Assembly: GCF_002313155.2 (NCBI RefSeq)
Contig: NZ_NWFK02000001.1
Coordinates: 1,984,001-2,048,000 of the forward strand
From: Psychrobacter sp. FDAARGOS_221
Lineage (GTDB): Bacteria; Pseudomonadota; Gammaproteobacteria; Pseudomonadales; Moraxellaceae
DNA length: 64,000 nucleotides
Reading direction: 5' to 3'
Position 1 is the stretch's first letter. Each line of letters opens with the position of its first letter. Made by a program: the position numbers and the translations under genes. Shown piece after piece: positions 12,292 to 21,279 of the stretch. The notes beneath the pieces are model-generated. The model had not been told where the DNA came from and ran no database searches. It saw nothing but the letters and a program-made list of their open reading frames with translations.

Positions 12292-12915
12292 ATGAAAATT
12301 ATCTATGTACATGGATTGGACAGTTCTGCTAATTCTGTGAAGGGCGTGCTGCTTGAGCGCTATTGCCAACAGCACCATCCTGAAATTGAAGTGATACGTC
12401 CCGATTTGAATCAGTCACCTGATGAAGTGTTTTCTTATTTATGTGACTTAGTGCAGCAAGCTAAAGCCTTAGATGATAAGGTAATGTTAATGGGAAGCTC
12501 GTTGGGCGGCTATTTTTCTAGTATTGTTAGCAGTCAGACAGGCTGTCCTGCGTACTTATTAAATCCAAGCACTCAGCCACATATTAGCTTACAGCGCTTT
12601 ATCGATGACTTACCAGAGACTGATGCAGAACAATTGGCAGATAAGGTGATTTATCGTACTTCCGGTGGCTGGGAGATAAAGTTGCAACACTTACATTGGT
12701 TCGATTCACACCAATTAACTTCAATTAATCAGCCTCATCAAGTAGCGGCGCTGATTAAAGAGGGTGATGAACTGCTTGATCCGAGCATTGCCACTGCCTT
12801 TTATCGCCAGCAAGGTTTCGAGGTGACTCTACAGCCTGGCGGTGATCATCGTATGACCGACTTTGAACAGCAGTTGCCATTAATTATGAAGCAGGTACAG
12901 ACATTATTTAATTAG
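12292..12915 (+). CDS. yqiA: YqiA/YcfP family alpha/beta-hydrolase esterase
   Basis: 207 residues. Starts with the family hallmark MKIIYVHGLDSSANSVKG. The nucleophile is Ser70 in GSSLG (68-72), with a late His in GGDHRM and an acidic residue in EGDELLD as probable triad members. YqiA-type proteins hydrolyse short acyl esters; the natural substrate is unknown. The gene sits just upstream of parE, as in E. coli. GAGGA precedes the ATG. Confidence 0.85.
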   Translation: MKIIYVHGLDSSANSVKGVLLERYCQQHHPEIEVIRPDLNQSPDEVFSYLCDLVQQAKALDDKVMLMGSSLGGYFSSIVSSQTGCPAYLLNPSTQPHISLQRFIDDLPETDAEQLADKVIYRTSGGWEIKLQHLHWFDSHQLTSINQPHQVAALIKEGDELLDPSIATAFYRQQGFEVTLQPGGDHRMTDFEQQLPLIMKQVQTLFN

Positions 12916-13236
12916 CAGCGATTAGAGCTCTTTAGGTACTAAAGGTCACAATATTACTGAAAGTAAACGATAAGGTGCGCTTTATTTAGCCTGTGACAGC
13001 GTTATTTGAATGCTATGCGCCAAATAGTGTCGTGAAAGCGTAGACAGACCACAATTGTTCGGCCAATTTTAGTTATAATAGTCATCACTATTAATGAATA
13101 TTATAAAACGCTATTGCAATCAATATTCAAAGCGCAACAAGCAGATAAGCAAATAGGTTAACTTGTACGTTGAGCCAATCTAATGCTGTCACGGTTGAAT
13201 ATTTGATTGACTATAAATAAAGCAAAGGATGTTACT
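12916..13236. other. yqiA-parE intergenic region
   Basis: About 320 bp without a gene. AT-rich; no terminator or convincing promoter was recognised. The parE Shine-Dalgarno AAAGGA is at 13224-13229. Confidence 0.5.
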
Positions 13237-15126
13237 GTGAGTAAATATACAGCCCAATCACTCGAAGTTCTAGAAGGGCTAGAGCCAGTTCGTCGCCGCC
13301 CAGGTATGTATACGGATACTACTCGGCCAAATCACCTTGCTCAAGAAGTCATCGATAACTCGGTTGATGAGGCATTGGCCGGCCATGCAAAAGTTATTAA
13401 AGTACAGCTGCATGATGACGGCTCATTATCAGTTGAAGATGATGGGCGTGGGATGCCGACCGATATCCATCCTGAGTTTAAGCAGACTGGAATTGAAATT
13501 ATTTTGACCCGCTTACACGCAGGCGGCAAGTTTAATACCAGTAACTATCAGGTATCTGGTGGTTTGCACGGTGTGGGTATTTCAGTGGTTAACGCGCTAT
13601 CAAAGCGTGTAGAGGTAACGGTTTGGCGTGATGGTACGCAGTATGATATCGCCTTTGAAAATGGTGCACCGGTTACCAAGCTGACAGAATCAGTAAGCTC
13701 TAATAAACGCAAAAAAGGCACGAAGGTTCGTTTTTGGGTCGATGAGTCATTTTTTGACAGTCCTAACTTTAGCGTTAAGCAGTTAAAGCACAACCTAAAA
13801 GCCAAAGCAGTATTGGCAGCGGGTTTAACCATTGAGTTCGTGGATGATATTCACAATGACAAAGTGGTATGGCAGTTCGCGGATGGTGTGGTTGAGTATC
13901 TTAATGAACAGCTTGATGGGTTAGAGACATTACCACCAGAGCCGTTTTATTTTACCTATGATGCTAAAGAAGGTGAGCGCGCCGGTGTTACTTTTGCCTT
14001 ATCTTGGCTACCTGAGGGCGGTAATCCGATTCAGGAAAGCTACGTTAACCTGATTCCAACCGCGCAAGGTGGCACCCATGTGAATGGGTTGCGCACAGGT
14101 ATTTTAGAGGCGTTACGTGAGTTTTGTGAAATTCACAGTTTATTACCGCGTAATGTGAAGCTGACTGGTGAAGATGTGTGGGATGGAATTAACTATATTC
14201 TGTCGTTAAAGTTCTCAGAGCCACAGTTTTCTGGTCAGACTAAAGAACGTCTGTCTAGCCGTGAAGCCGCTGCTGCAGTGCAGGCACAAGCGAAAGATGC
14301 GTTTAGCCTGTGGTTAAACCAACATGCAGAAATGGGTACTCAGATTGCAGAGTTGGCCATTTCAAAAGCAGGTAAACGCTTAAAATCTGCTAAGAAAGTA
14401 GCGCGTAAGAAGATTACCCAAGGTCCAGCCTTGCCGGGTAAACTGGCTGACTGTCGTGGTGGTGTCAGAGATGGTGCTGAATTATTCTTGGTAGAGGGTG
14501 ACTCAGCAGGTGGTAGTGCCAAGCAGGCCAGAGACCGTCATTTCCAAGCCATTTTGCCGCTGCGTGGTAAGATTTTGAATACTTGGGAGGTTTCTCCTGA
14601 TACGGTTTTATCCAGCCGTGAGATTCATGATATTGCGATTGCCATTGGTGTGGATCCGGCTTCTGATGATTTATCAGAGCTACGTTACGATAAAATCTGT
14701 ATTTTGGCCGATGCTGATTCGGATGGACTGCACATTGCGACCTTGATTTGTGCGCTGTTTGTGAAGCATTTCCCAGCGCTGGTTGATGCCGGTCACTTAT
14801 TTGTGGCGATGCCGCCTCTGTATCGTATTGATATTGGTAAAGAGGTTCATTACGCGCTTGATGAGAGTGAGCTTGAGCATATCTTAAGTAATGTACCAGG
14901 TAATAAGAAGCCACAGATTACTCGATTTAAAGGTCTTGGTGAAATGAGCGCCGAGCAGCTGCGTGAAACGACGATGAACCCTGATACGCGTAGATTGGTA
15001 CAGCTGGATATGGATGACATGCAGTTAACCAATCGCATCATGGATATGTTGCTTGCTAAGAAACGCGCCTCTGACCGCAAGACGTGGTTAGAGAGCAAAG
15101 GCGATTTGGCTGAGATTATGGTTTAA
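13237..15126 (+). CDS. parE: DNA topoisomerase IV subunit B
   Basis: 629 residues from the GTG start, matching E. coli ParE (630). With ParC it decatenates chromosomes after replication. The GHKL ATPase domain has EVIDNSVDEAL and the GGLHGVGISVVNAL lid; the transducer domain follows; the TOPRIM domain has LVEGDSAGGSAKQARDR (from about 419) and DADSDG (492-497). The frame is open 30 bp further upstream to a TTG at 13207, but GTG 13237 is preceded by AAAGGA at 7-bp spacing and gives the expected N-terminus, so it was chosen. Confidence 0.96.
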   Translation: MSKYTAQSLEVLEGLEPVRRRPGMYTDTTRPNHLAQEVIDNSVDEALAGHAKVIKVQLHDDGSLSVEDDGRGMPTDIHPEFKQTGIEIILTRLHAGGKFNTSNYQVSGGLHGVGISVVNALSKRVEVTVWRDGTQYDIAFENGAPVTKLTESVSSNKRKKGTKVRFWVDESFFDSPNFSVKQLKHNLKAKAVLAAGLTIEFVDDIHNDKVVWQFADGVVEYLNEQLDGLETLPPEPFYFTYDAKEGERAGVTFALSWLPEGGNPIQESYVNLIPTAQGGTHVNGLRTGILEALREFCEIHSLLPRNVKLTGEDVWDGINYILSLKFSEPQFSGQTKERLSSREAAAAVQAQAKDAFSLWLNQHAEMGTQIAELAISKAGKRLKSAKKVARKKITQGPALPGKLADCRGGVRDGAELFLVEGDSAGGSAKQARDRHFQAILPLRGKILNTWEVSPDTVLSSREIHDIAIAIGVDPASDDLSELRYDKICILADADSDGLHIATLICALFVKHFPALVDAGHLFVAMPPLYRIDIGKEVHYALDESELEHILSNVPGNKKPQITRFKGLGEMSAEQLRETTMNPDTRRLVQLDMDDMQLTNRIMDMLLAKKRASDRKTWLESKGDLAEIMV

Positions 15127-15269
15127 GGTTTAAACCAATCAACCCAGTGGCATTATACCCGTTACATTGAACCGGTAATATTGGTATAGAGCGCAACCAA
15201 GTTTGGTTTAAAAAGTATTAAACACGAGACAAAATTAAAGATTAGTACTAAATGTAGGGACACAAGGAT

Positions 15270-15935
15270 ATGTTAAATAAACACATCGTTGATAATGAAG
15301 CTGCTAATAGTAGGCAGCCGTTAAACTATAAGCGTCTGGGTAAGCAGGTGCCAAAGCGCGGCGGCAGAGTAACGCCGCGACTTGCGCGTGCGTTTTTGAA
15401 GCTACTGGGTTGGAAGGTGACTGGTAATATACCTGATGTACCTAAGGCGGTATTGCTGGCGTTACCACATACGTCTAACTTAGATGGCTTGTATGCCATT
15501 CCTGTAGTGCTAGGCTTGGACTTAGACATTAAGATTATGGGTAAGGATAGTCTGTTTAAATATCCTGTATTATCAAACTTTTTGAAGTGGGCAGGTGTTG
15601 TACCCATTAACCGCAGTAAAAAAGGGTCGGTATTACAGGCCAGTATTGAGCAAATGAAGGCCAGTGATTCACTGTATTTGGGCTTGGCACCTGAAGGAAC
15701 GCGTGGATTTACCAAGCAATGGAAGACAGGCTTTTATTACATTGCAGATAGTGCCGATGTGCCTATTATCCCAGTGGCGATGGATTATAAGACCAAAGAA
15801 GTGCAGTTTTTGGATCCTGTATGTACCACAGGTAATTATGAAGAAGATTTGACCAAGATTGTGGCCCAGTACAAAGGTGTGGTTCCAAAATATCCAAGCA
15901 AGATGTCGCAGGTACTACAGGATATCAATAAGTAG
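15270..15935 (+). CDS. PlsC-type acyltransferase (1-acyl-glycerol-3-phosphate acyltransferase family)
   Basis: 221 residues. Acyltransferase motif I is His67-T-S-N-L-Asp72 (H-x4-D), with motif III PEGTR at 141-145. These are the catalytic and phosphate-binding elements of the PlsC family, which transfers acyl chains to lysophospholipids or related acceptors at the inner membrane. This short soluble-looking subgroup may act on a substrate other than lysophosphatidate. An AAGGA is 4 bp before the ATG. A terminator shared with yheV follows. Confidence 0.85.
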   Translation: MLNKHIVDNEAANSRQPLNYKRLGKQVPKRGGRVTPRLARAFLKLLGWKVTGNIPDVPKAVLLALPHTSNLDGLYAIPVVLGLDLDIKIMGKDSLFKYPVLSNFLKWAGVVPINRSKKGSVLQASIEQMKASDSLYLGLAPEGTRGFTKQWKTGFYYIADSADVPIIPVAMDYKTKEVQFLDPVCTTGNYEEDLTKIVAQYKGVVPKYPSKMSQVLQDINK

Positions 15936-16004
15936 CTAGTTATTTTGAGCTTAGTTTAAGCCTGCGCTGTTTGTATGGCTAGTATCAATGCGGTATTAAA
16001 AATC

Positions 16005-16036
16005 AAAAAAAGGCGTCCGATTGGGCGCCTTTTTTG
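16005..16036. terminator. Bidirectional terminator between the acyltransferase gene and yheV
   Basis: An A-run, GGCG...CGCC stem with flanking AAAAAA/TTTTTT pairing, then T-run. It can serve the converging plus-strand acyltransferase gene and minus-strand yheV. Confidence 0.8.
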
Positions 16037-16058
16037 TATGGTTAATTTCAATTGAGAG

Positions 16059-16304
16059 CTACTTCAAAAACTTGACCGTACCCTGCGTACCGGTACTCAT
16101 CGCATCATTGGCCAGCGCATTCTTTTCCTGAATCTCTTCAGGGTCAGGGCGACGTTCAGTATGGCCACATTGAGTACACTCAATATACTCGTCTTCTTCA
16201 GGCTCAAACAGGCGCACCTGTACGACGGCATCCATTGTTTGACACTTTGGACAGGTGACGCCAGCTAAGAACTGACGTCTAGGTCGTTTGGATTGATAAC
16301 GCAT
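16059..16304 (-). CDS. yheV: YheV family zinc-ribbon protein
   Basis: 81 residues from ATG 16304. It has a zinc ribbon CPKC...CTQC (C-x2-C, about 20 residues, C-x2-C) and an N-terminal basic RRPRRQFLAGVTC typical of YheV. Function unknown. The frame is open further upstream to 16319, overlapping prlC, but the ATG at 16304, one base after the prlC stop and preceded by GAGGTGG within prlC, is the better start. Same operon as prlC. Confidence 0.85.
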   Translation of the reverse strand: MRYQSKRPRRQFLAGVTCPKCQTMDAVVQVRLFEPEEDEYIECTQCGHTERRPDPEEIQEKNALANDAMSTGTQGTVKFLK

Positions 16305-16305
16305 A

Positions 16306-18477
16306 TTAGGCCACCTCATCTGAGTCTACAAAGCCGCCATGACGTAGCAGCGCATCGATACTGGCTTCACGGCCTCTAAAGGCTTCAAAGTTAGTTTTGG
16401 CAGGTAAGCTACCTCCAACAGCTAAGATGTTATTACGGAAGTCTTGACCGGTTTGAGCGTTAAATACGCCTTCTTCTTCAAAGCGGCTAAAGGCGTCAGC
16501 TGATAACAACTCTGCCCATTTGTACGAGTAATATCCTGCTGCATAACCACCAGCGAAGATATGACTAAAGCCGTTGGCGAAGCGGTTATATTCTGGAGTT
16601 TGCATCACTGCCACATCATGACGAACTTGATCTAACGTCGCTAAAATACCAGCATAATCAGGTGCTGGTGAGTCGGCATGAATCAACAAGTCAAACAAAG
16701 CAAACTCAATCTGACGTAAGGTTTGCATGCCGCTTTGGAAGTTCTTGGCTGCTAGAAGGGCATCAAGCTGTGACTGTGGTAGTGGCTCACCGCTGTCAAC
16801 ATGGGCACTGATTAAGTTAATGCCTTTTGAGTCCCATGCCCAGTTTTCTAAGAACTGGCTAGGTAGCTCAACCGCATCCCACTCGACACCGTTAACGCCT
16901 GCCACGTCACTGACACTGACTTTGGTTAATAAGTGGTGCAGACCATGGCCGAACTCATGGAATAAGGTCAGTACTTCGTTGTGCGTCAATAAGCTTGGCT
17001 TGCCATTGGTAGCAGGGGTAAAGTTGCCAACCATAAAGCATACCGGCAGCTGGCGATAGGCTTCAGCGCTACTGCCGGCATACTCATAACGGGCTTGGAA
17101 TCCACTCATCCATGCACCGCCACGTTTGCCTTGACGGGCGTATAGATCAAAGTAGAAACCGCCGATCAGCTGTTCTTCACCATCAGCGTTGCTATCAAAT
17201 AGCTGATAAAAATGCACATCTTCATGCCACAAATCAGCCTGCTCTGTTGCTTCTACCGCACGCACACCAAACAGTTGCTGCACGATATCAAACAATCCGT
17301 CAATCACTTTAGGTAGTGGGAAGTAAGGACGAATTTCTTCCTGTGATAGCTTGAATTTGTCTTGTTTTACTTTTTCAGCTAAGTAAGCCGTATCCCAAGG
17401 TTTGATCTCATCAATACCTTGATTAGTCGCTTCTGCTTCTAATTGTGCCAAATCACGTTTGGCAGCTGGTGTCGCTTTGTCAGCCAAATTACGTAGGAAG
17501 CTTTCTACTTGCTCAGCGCTGTCTGCCATTTTGCGTGATAAAGACACTTCGGCATAGTTGTTAAAGCCAAGTAGATGCGCTTTTTGGTTACGCAAGTCCA
17601 AAATATTGGCCATGATGTCGCTGTTATCGAGCGAGTCACCTTGGCTATTTTTGTGACTATCAAGCTCTGACGCCCGTGTGACATAAGCTTTGTATAGGGT
17701 TTCGCGTAGCTTACGGTCATCGGCATGAGTCATTACCGCCAGATAAACGGGGATATCCAATGTCGCTACATAATACGGGGTCGGTAGCGCATCGACCTCT
17801 GTCTGGGTTTGTTGCTCGCTGGCTACCAGTTTGGCTTTATGCTGCTCACCTGCGGCTTGTAGCATCGCCAGTCCACTGTCGGTGATACCGGCCAGTTGTT
17901 CATCGTTTAATGGCAGCGCAAACGCTTGAGTGGCATCTAGGATATTGTCAGAGAATTTGGCCGACAAGGTCGATAGCTGACTTTGAATATCAGCATAAGT
18001 CGCTTGCTTGTCCGCAGGCAATGCGACGCCAGAAAGCTCAAAGCTTTGAATAGCAAGTTCGATGGCGCGTTTGCGAGCATTGTCTAAGCTATTAAAAAAG
18101 TCACTGTCGTTTTTGATAGTTTGATAGCGGCTATATAGTGCTTTGTTTTGACCGACACGAGTGCCAAACGCAGACAGTAAAGGCAGGATGTCGTGATGCA
18201 CTTGACGGATGTCTTCATTGCTCATCACGCTATTTAGGTGTGATAGTACGCCCCAGCTACGGTCTAAATCCAAGCCGATGTGGTCAAATTCGATAATATC
18301 ATTAAGCGCTGGCTGTGCTTCAGTAGGCACATCTTGTTGATCTAAGTTGTCTAGATACGCATTGCCTTTATCCAGTGCTTGAGTCACTTGCTGCTTCAGC
18401 TGTTCTGGTGTGACCTTTGAGAAGTCGACCAGATGTAAGTTGGGATCTAGCGTGGTATTGGTTTGGGTATTTTGCAT
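16306..18477 (-). CDS. prlC: Oligopeptidase A (M3 family zinc metallopeptidase)
   Basis: 723 residues, slightly longer than E. coli OpdA (680). It degrades short peptides, including cleaved signal peptides, in the cytoplasm. The zinc motif HEFGH is at residues 507-511 (LFHEFGHGLHHLL), and the third ligand lies in the following NGVEWDAVELPSQFLENW. Substrate loop GGAWMSGF and the C-terminal GGYAAGYYSYKW are also typical of M3A enzymes. It is the first gene of a prlC-yheV operon. Confidence 0.96.
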   Translation of the reverse strand: MQNTQTNTTLDPNLHLVDFSKVTPEQLKQQVTQALDKGNAYLDNLDQQDVPTEAQPALNDIIEFDHIGLDLDRSWGVLSHLNSVMSNEDIRQVHHDILPLLSAFGTRVGQNKALYSRYQTIKNDSDFFNSLDNARKRAIELAIQSFELSGVALPADKQATYADIQSQLSTLSAKFSDNILDATQAFALPLNDEQLAGITDSGLAMLQAAGEQHKAKLVASEQQTQTEVDALPTPYYVATLDIPVYLAVMTHADDRKLRETLYKAYVTRASELDSHKNSQGDSLDNSDIMANILDLRNQKAHLLGFNNYAEVSLSRKMADSAEQVESFLRNLADKATPAAKRDLAQLEAEATNQGIDEIKPWDTAYLAEKVKQDKFKLSQEEIRPYFPLPKVIDGLFDIVQQLFGVRAVEATEQADLWHEDVHFYQLFDSNADGEEQLIGGFYFDLYARQGKRGGAWMSGFQARYEYAGSSAEAYRQLPVCFMVGNFTPATNGKPSLLTHNEVLTLFHEFGHGLHHLLTKVSVSDVAGVNGVEWDAVELPSQFLENWAWDSKGINLISAHVDSGEPLPQSQLDALLAAKNFQSGMQTLRQIEFALFDLLIHADSPAPDYAGILATLDQVRHDVAVMQTPEYNRFANGFSHIFAGGYAAGYYSYKWAELLSADAFSRFEEEGVFNAQTGQDFRNNILAVGGSLPAKTNFEAFRGREASIDALLRHGGFVDSDEVA

Positions 18478-18977
18478 AGTAAAGTCCGTTATGTTGATAG
18501 GTTTTGATTGCTGTTGATTGTTTTTATTGTTGTGAGTGTCGTGTGTTGTTGGCGCTTGTTGTTACCGATATTCAAGTTAACCATTTAGGTTATTAGGTTA
18601 ACGTTTTATTTTAACGTTATTGACGCCATGTTTTTGATATTGAGTCTAAAGGCAGACATTACAAGGTAGGTGCTTAACAGAACACCTTACATTTTAACCA
18701 ATATTAATAGTATTTACATAATGCAACAAGGCAGTGTCAAGACTGGGCATGGTTTTACAAAGCCCTTATGGTATTTAACCTAAGGTATTGATAATCTTAA
18801 ATAAGAAATTTGATAAGCTGATCTAATAAATAGCTGATAGATAGATGAAGCACCAAATAAATAAGAAATTAAAGGATAAGTAAGAAATTAAATAAGAAAT
18901 AAGGACAGCAAACAGCAATAGCTTCAAAAGAAAGTTAGTTTGTATTTAATTAACCCAATAAATAAAAGGATGTTTTT
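18478..18977. other. Divergent intergenic region between prlC and the Balon gene
   Basis: 500 bp without a gene. At about 18800-18905 a run of short A-rich repeats occurs (AATAAGAAATT, AAATAAATAAGAAATTAAAGGA, GTAAGAAATTAAATAAGAAAT), just ahead of the Balon start. Promoters for both flanking genes must lie here but no clear sigma-70 pair was identified. Confidence 0.5.
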
Positions 18978-20090
18978 ATGAAATCAGTATTAAAACAACT
19001 TCGTGATAAAGTGGCTCAACCAGCGGTCAGTATCTTTGTTACCACTCACCGCATGCACCCAGACAATGAGCAAGATCCAATTGCGTTAAAAAACCAATTA
19101 AAAGTGGCAGAAGATCGTATTGCCAATGAATACGACAAAGCCACAGCCACTACCATTCTAGAAAAAATTCATGCCGAAACAGACGCCTTAAATCACAACT
19201 ATAACTTAGATACGCTGGCTATCTTCGCCAGTGCAGATGAAGTGCAAGTGCTACGCTTGCCGTTTGATGTCGAAGAGCGTGTGATTATTGATCAGCGTTT
19301 TGCTACTCGTGATCTTATTCGCGATATGGCCAGTGCGGTACACTACTATGTGGTGGTGCTTGGCCGTGATCAGGCGCGCTTGATTGAAGCGGCCAACAAT
19401 CGTGTGATTAAAGAGTTTGATCAAGATGATGCGGCGCAGAAAAACATGACCGGCATCCCGTTCCCTATTGAGAACAATAGCTTGTATAAGACCAGTGATG
19501 GCAGTACGGACCGCTCAGCCAATAACGAAAACAGCTATCTAAGAGAATACTTCAACCGTGTTGATAAGAGTGTTCAAGAGCTGTGGGGCGAGCACAAAAT
19601 GCCGCTAGTCATCGTAGGTGATGCGCGTAATATTAGCTATTACCAAGAAGTATGTGACCGCCCAGAGAATATCATTGGCAGCGTATCGAATGTCACAGAG
19701 CTTGAAGAGGGCAGTGCCCAACATATCGTCGATGGTGTGCAACAAGCAGTAGAAGAGTATCGTACCTCATTGCATGAAGCGGCGCTTGGTGAGATTGATA
19801 AAGCACGTGGTGCTGAGATGTTGCGTACCGATTTGCAAGACGTATATAAAGCGGCTTACCAAGGTGCTGGCGAGACCTTGTATGTGCGTAAAGGCTACAT
19901 TCAGCCCGCTAAGATTGATGAAAAAGCACAGACGCTTCAGTTGGCAGATGATCCTACCGCAGAGGGTGTCACTGATGATGCAGTCGGTGCCATTATCGAG
20001 CATGTGATGCATAATGGTGGCGAAGTGGTGTTTATGCCGCAACAAATCATGGGTGATGACTTACCGATTGCCCTAGTGACTCGCTATTAA
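18978..20090 (+). CDS. balon: Balon-family ribosome hibernation factor (bacterial aeRF1-like protein)
   Basis: 370 residues. I recognise this as the family named Balon, a homologue of archaeal/eukaryotic release factor 1 described from Psychrobacter urativorans ribosomes. In that work the protein occupies the vacant A site, reaching from decoding centre to peptidyl-transferase centre, with EF-Tu-GDP bound beside it, during cold shock and stationary phase. Visible here: N-terminal SIFVTTHRMHPDNEQDPIALK, a middle domain with YYVVVLGRDQARLIEAANN, then PLVIVGDARNISYY, and an L7Ae/eRF1-like C-terminal end with HNGGEVVFMPQQIM. No GGQ motif is present, so it is not expected to hydrolyse peptidyl-tRNA. 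AAAGGA precedes the ATG; monocistronic, followed by a terminator. Function here is inferred from the family. Confidence 0.88.
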   Translation: MKSVLKQLRDKVAQPAVSIFVTTHRMHPDNEQDPIALKNQLKVAEDRIANEYDKATATTILEKIHAETDALNHNYNLDTLAIFASADEVQVLRLPFDVEERVIIDQRFATRDLIRDMASAVHYYVVVLGRDQARLIEAANNRVIKEFDQDDAAQKNMTGIPFPIENNSLYKTSDGSTDRSANNENSYLREYFNRVDKSVQELWGEHKMPLVIVGDARNISYYQEVCDRPENIIGSVSNVTELEEGSAQHIVDGVQQAVEEYRTSLHEAALGEIDKARGAEMLRTDLQDVYKAAYQGAGETLYVRKGYIQPAKIDEKAQTLQLADDPTAEGVTDDAVGAIIEHVMHNGGEVVFMPQQIMGDDLPIALVTRY

Positions 20091-20208
20091 GTTAAGTGTG
20101 CTTAGTTTGAGCACATTTTAACCAATCGGTACTTTTTAATAGCGGTTTAAGTAACGGTTTCAATAGTGGCATTAGCGGTTTCCATAATATTGGAAATCGC
20201 TGGCAGGG

Positions 20209-20240
20209 AGCACTGATCATTTTTGGTCAGTGCTTTTTTA
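20209..20240 (+). terminator. Terminator downstream of the Balon gene
   Basis: 10-bp stem (AGCACTGATC with GGTCAGTGCT, one G-U pair) followed by TTTTTT. A second hairpin, GCGGTTTCCA with TGGAAATCGC, sits just upstream at about 20175-20200. Confidence 0.85.
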
Positions 20241-20371
20241 TGTCTAATCGATTGTTTTAAAGCTTAATCACCGCAAGATAGTGCAAGACAATAAAAGACA
20301 AGCGCATGAAAAACTGTTGAGAAGTATGCTATAAATGGTTATCTTGTGCGTTATCTCCTATCAATAACAGT

Positions 20372-21166
20372 ATGCTAATTAATGAGACGAAAAATATAAT
20401 GAGTCGAAACAACAGCATTATCGTTACCAGTTATAACATCCATAAAGGCATGTCGCCATTAAATAGACAGGTTGTGACCCAAAAGATTGGTGAGGCGTTA
20501 AGACAGGCCAATCCAGATATCTTGTGTTTACAAGAGGTTCAAGGTCAGAACCTAAAACGCATGGTGAAGTACAATGAATACCCCAACCAGTCGCAGCATG
20601 AGTGGTTTGGTGAGTATTTAAACCTCGACCACAGCTATGGCAAAAACTCTGAATATGACAACGGCCATCATGGTAATGCGGTGCTAAGTCGTCATCCTTT
20701 AGACCCTAAGCACAATGTCAATATTACGGTGAATAAGCTTGAGCAGCGTGGTGTGCTACACTGTGAGGTACATCCTGAAGGCTGGGATAAGCCGGTGATT
20801 ATCTTATGCGCTCATCTCAACTTACTAGAGAATGATCGACAAAAGCAGTATAACGCCATTGCCAAATACGTAAACGACAGTGAGCTGATCGATGAAGACA
20901 CGCCACTGATCTTGGCAGGTGACTTTAACGATTGGAAAAAGAACTCGTGTCAGAAGCTTGCCAGTGAGTTGAACATGACTGAAGCCTTTATGGCTCAGTA
21001 CAATAAGCTATTGCCGACTTTCCCCGCTAAGCTGCCAGTGCTTAGCCTAGATCGTATTTATGTTCGCAACCTCAAGGTTGAGCGTGCTTGGGTACATAAG
21101 GGCAAGCCTTGGTCGCAATTATCCGACCATTTGCCAATCAGCGCTGAGCTGTCACAACTCGATTAA
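20372..21166 (+). CDS. Endonuclease/exonuclease/phosphatase (EEP) family protein
   Basis: 264 residues. It has the EEP metal-dependent phosphodiesterase motifs in order: TSYNIHKG (Asn), LCLQEVQG (Glu), ILCAHLNLLE (His), LAGDFNDW (Asp/Asn) and SDHLPI (Asp-His). Family members include nucleases, sphingomyelinases and lipid phosphatases, so the substrate is open; the YNIHKG subgroup is cytoplasmic and there is no signal peptide. The start is uncertain: ATG 20372 or ATG 20399 nine codons later; neither has a strong Shine-Dalgarno. A palindromic terminator follows. Confidence 0.85.
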   Translation: MLINETKNIMSRNNSIIVTSYNIHKGMSPLNRQVVTQKIGEALRQANPDILCLQEVQGQNLKRMVKYNEYPNQSQHEWFGEYLNLDHSYGKNSEYDNGHHGNAVLSRHPLDPKHNVNITVNKLEQRGVLHCEVHPEGWDKPVIILCAHLNLLENDRQKQYNAIAKYVNDSELIDEDTPLILAGDFNDWKKNSCQKLASELNMTEAFMAQYNKLLPTFPAKLPVLSLDRIYVRNLKVERAWVHKGKPWSQLSDHLPISAELSQLD

Positions 21167-21215
21167 ATTATTTTTACTTTGAACGTTTTTACTCTAAATA
21201 TAGTATTAATTATAA

Positions 21216-21247
21216 AAAAGAGCGGTCCTAATTAGGACCGCTCTTTT
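21216..21247. terminator. Perfectly palindromic bidirectional terminator
   Basis: A 32-bp perfect palindrome (AAAAGAGCGGTCCTAA and its complement) between the EEP gene and rnr, with A-runs and T-runs on both sides. It can terminate converging transcripts. Confidence 0.9.
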
Positions 21248-21279
21248 ATGTGTTTAACTTTTAGTCAGTGAGTAGCCGT

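Noticed and set aside
13207..13236. TTG start for parE giving 10 extra residues
   Set aside because: The GTG at 13237 has AAAGGA at ideal spacing and gives the normal ParE length.
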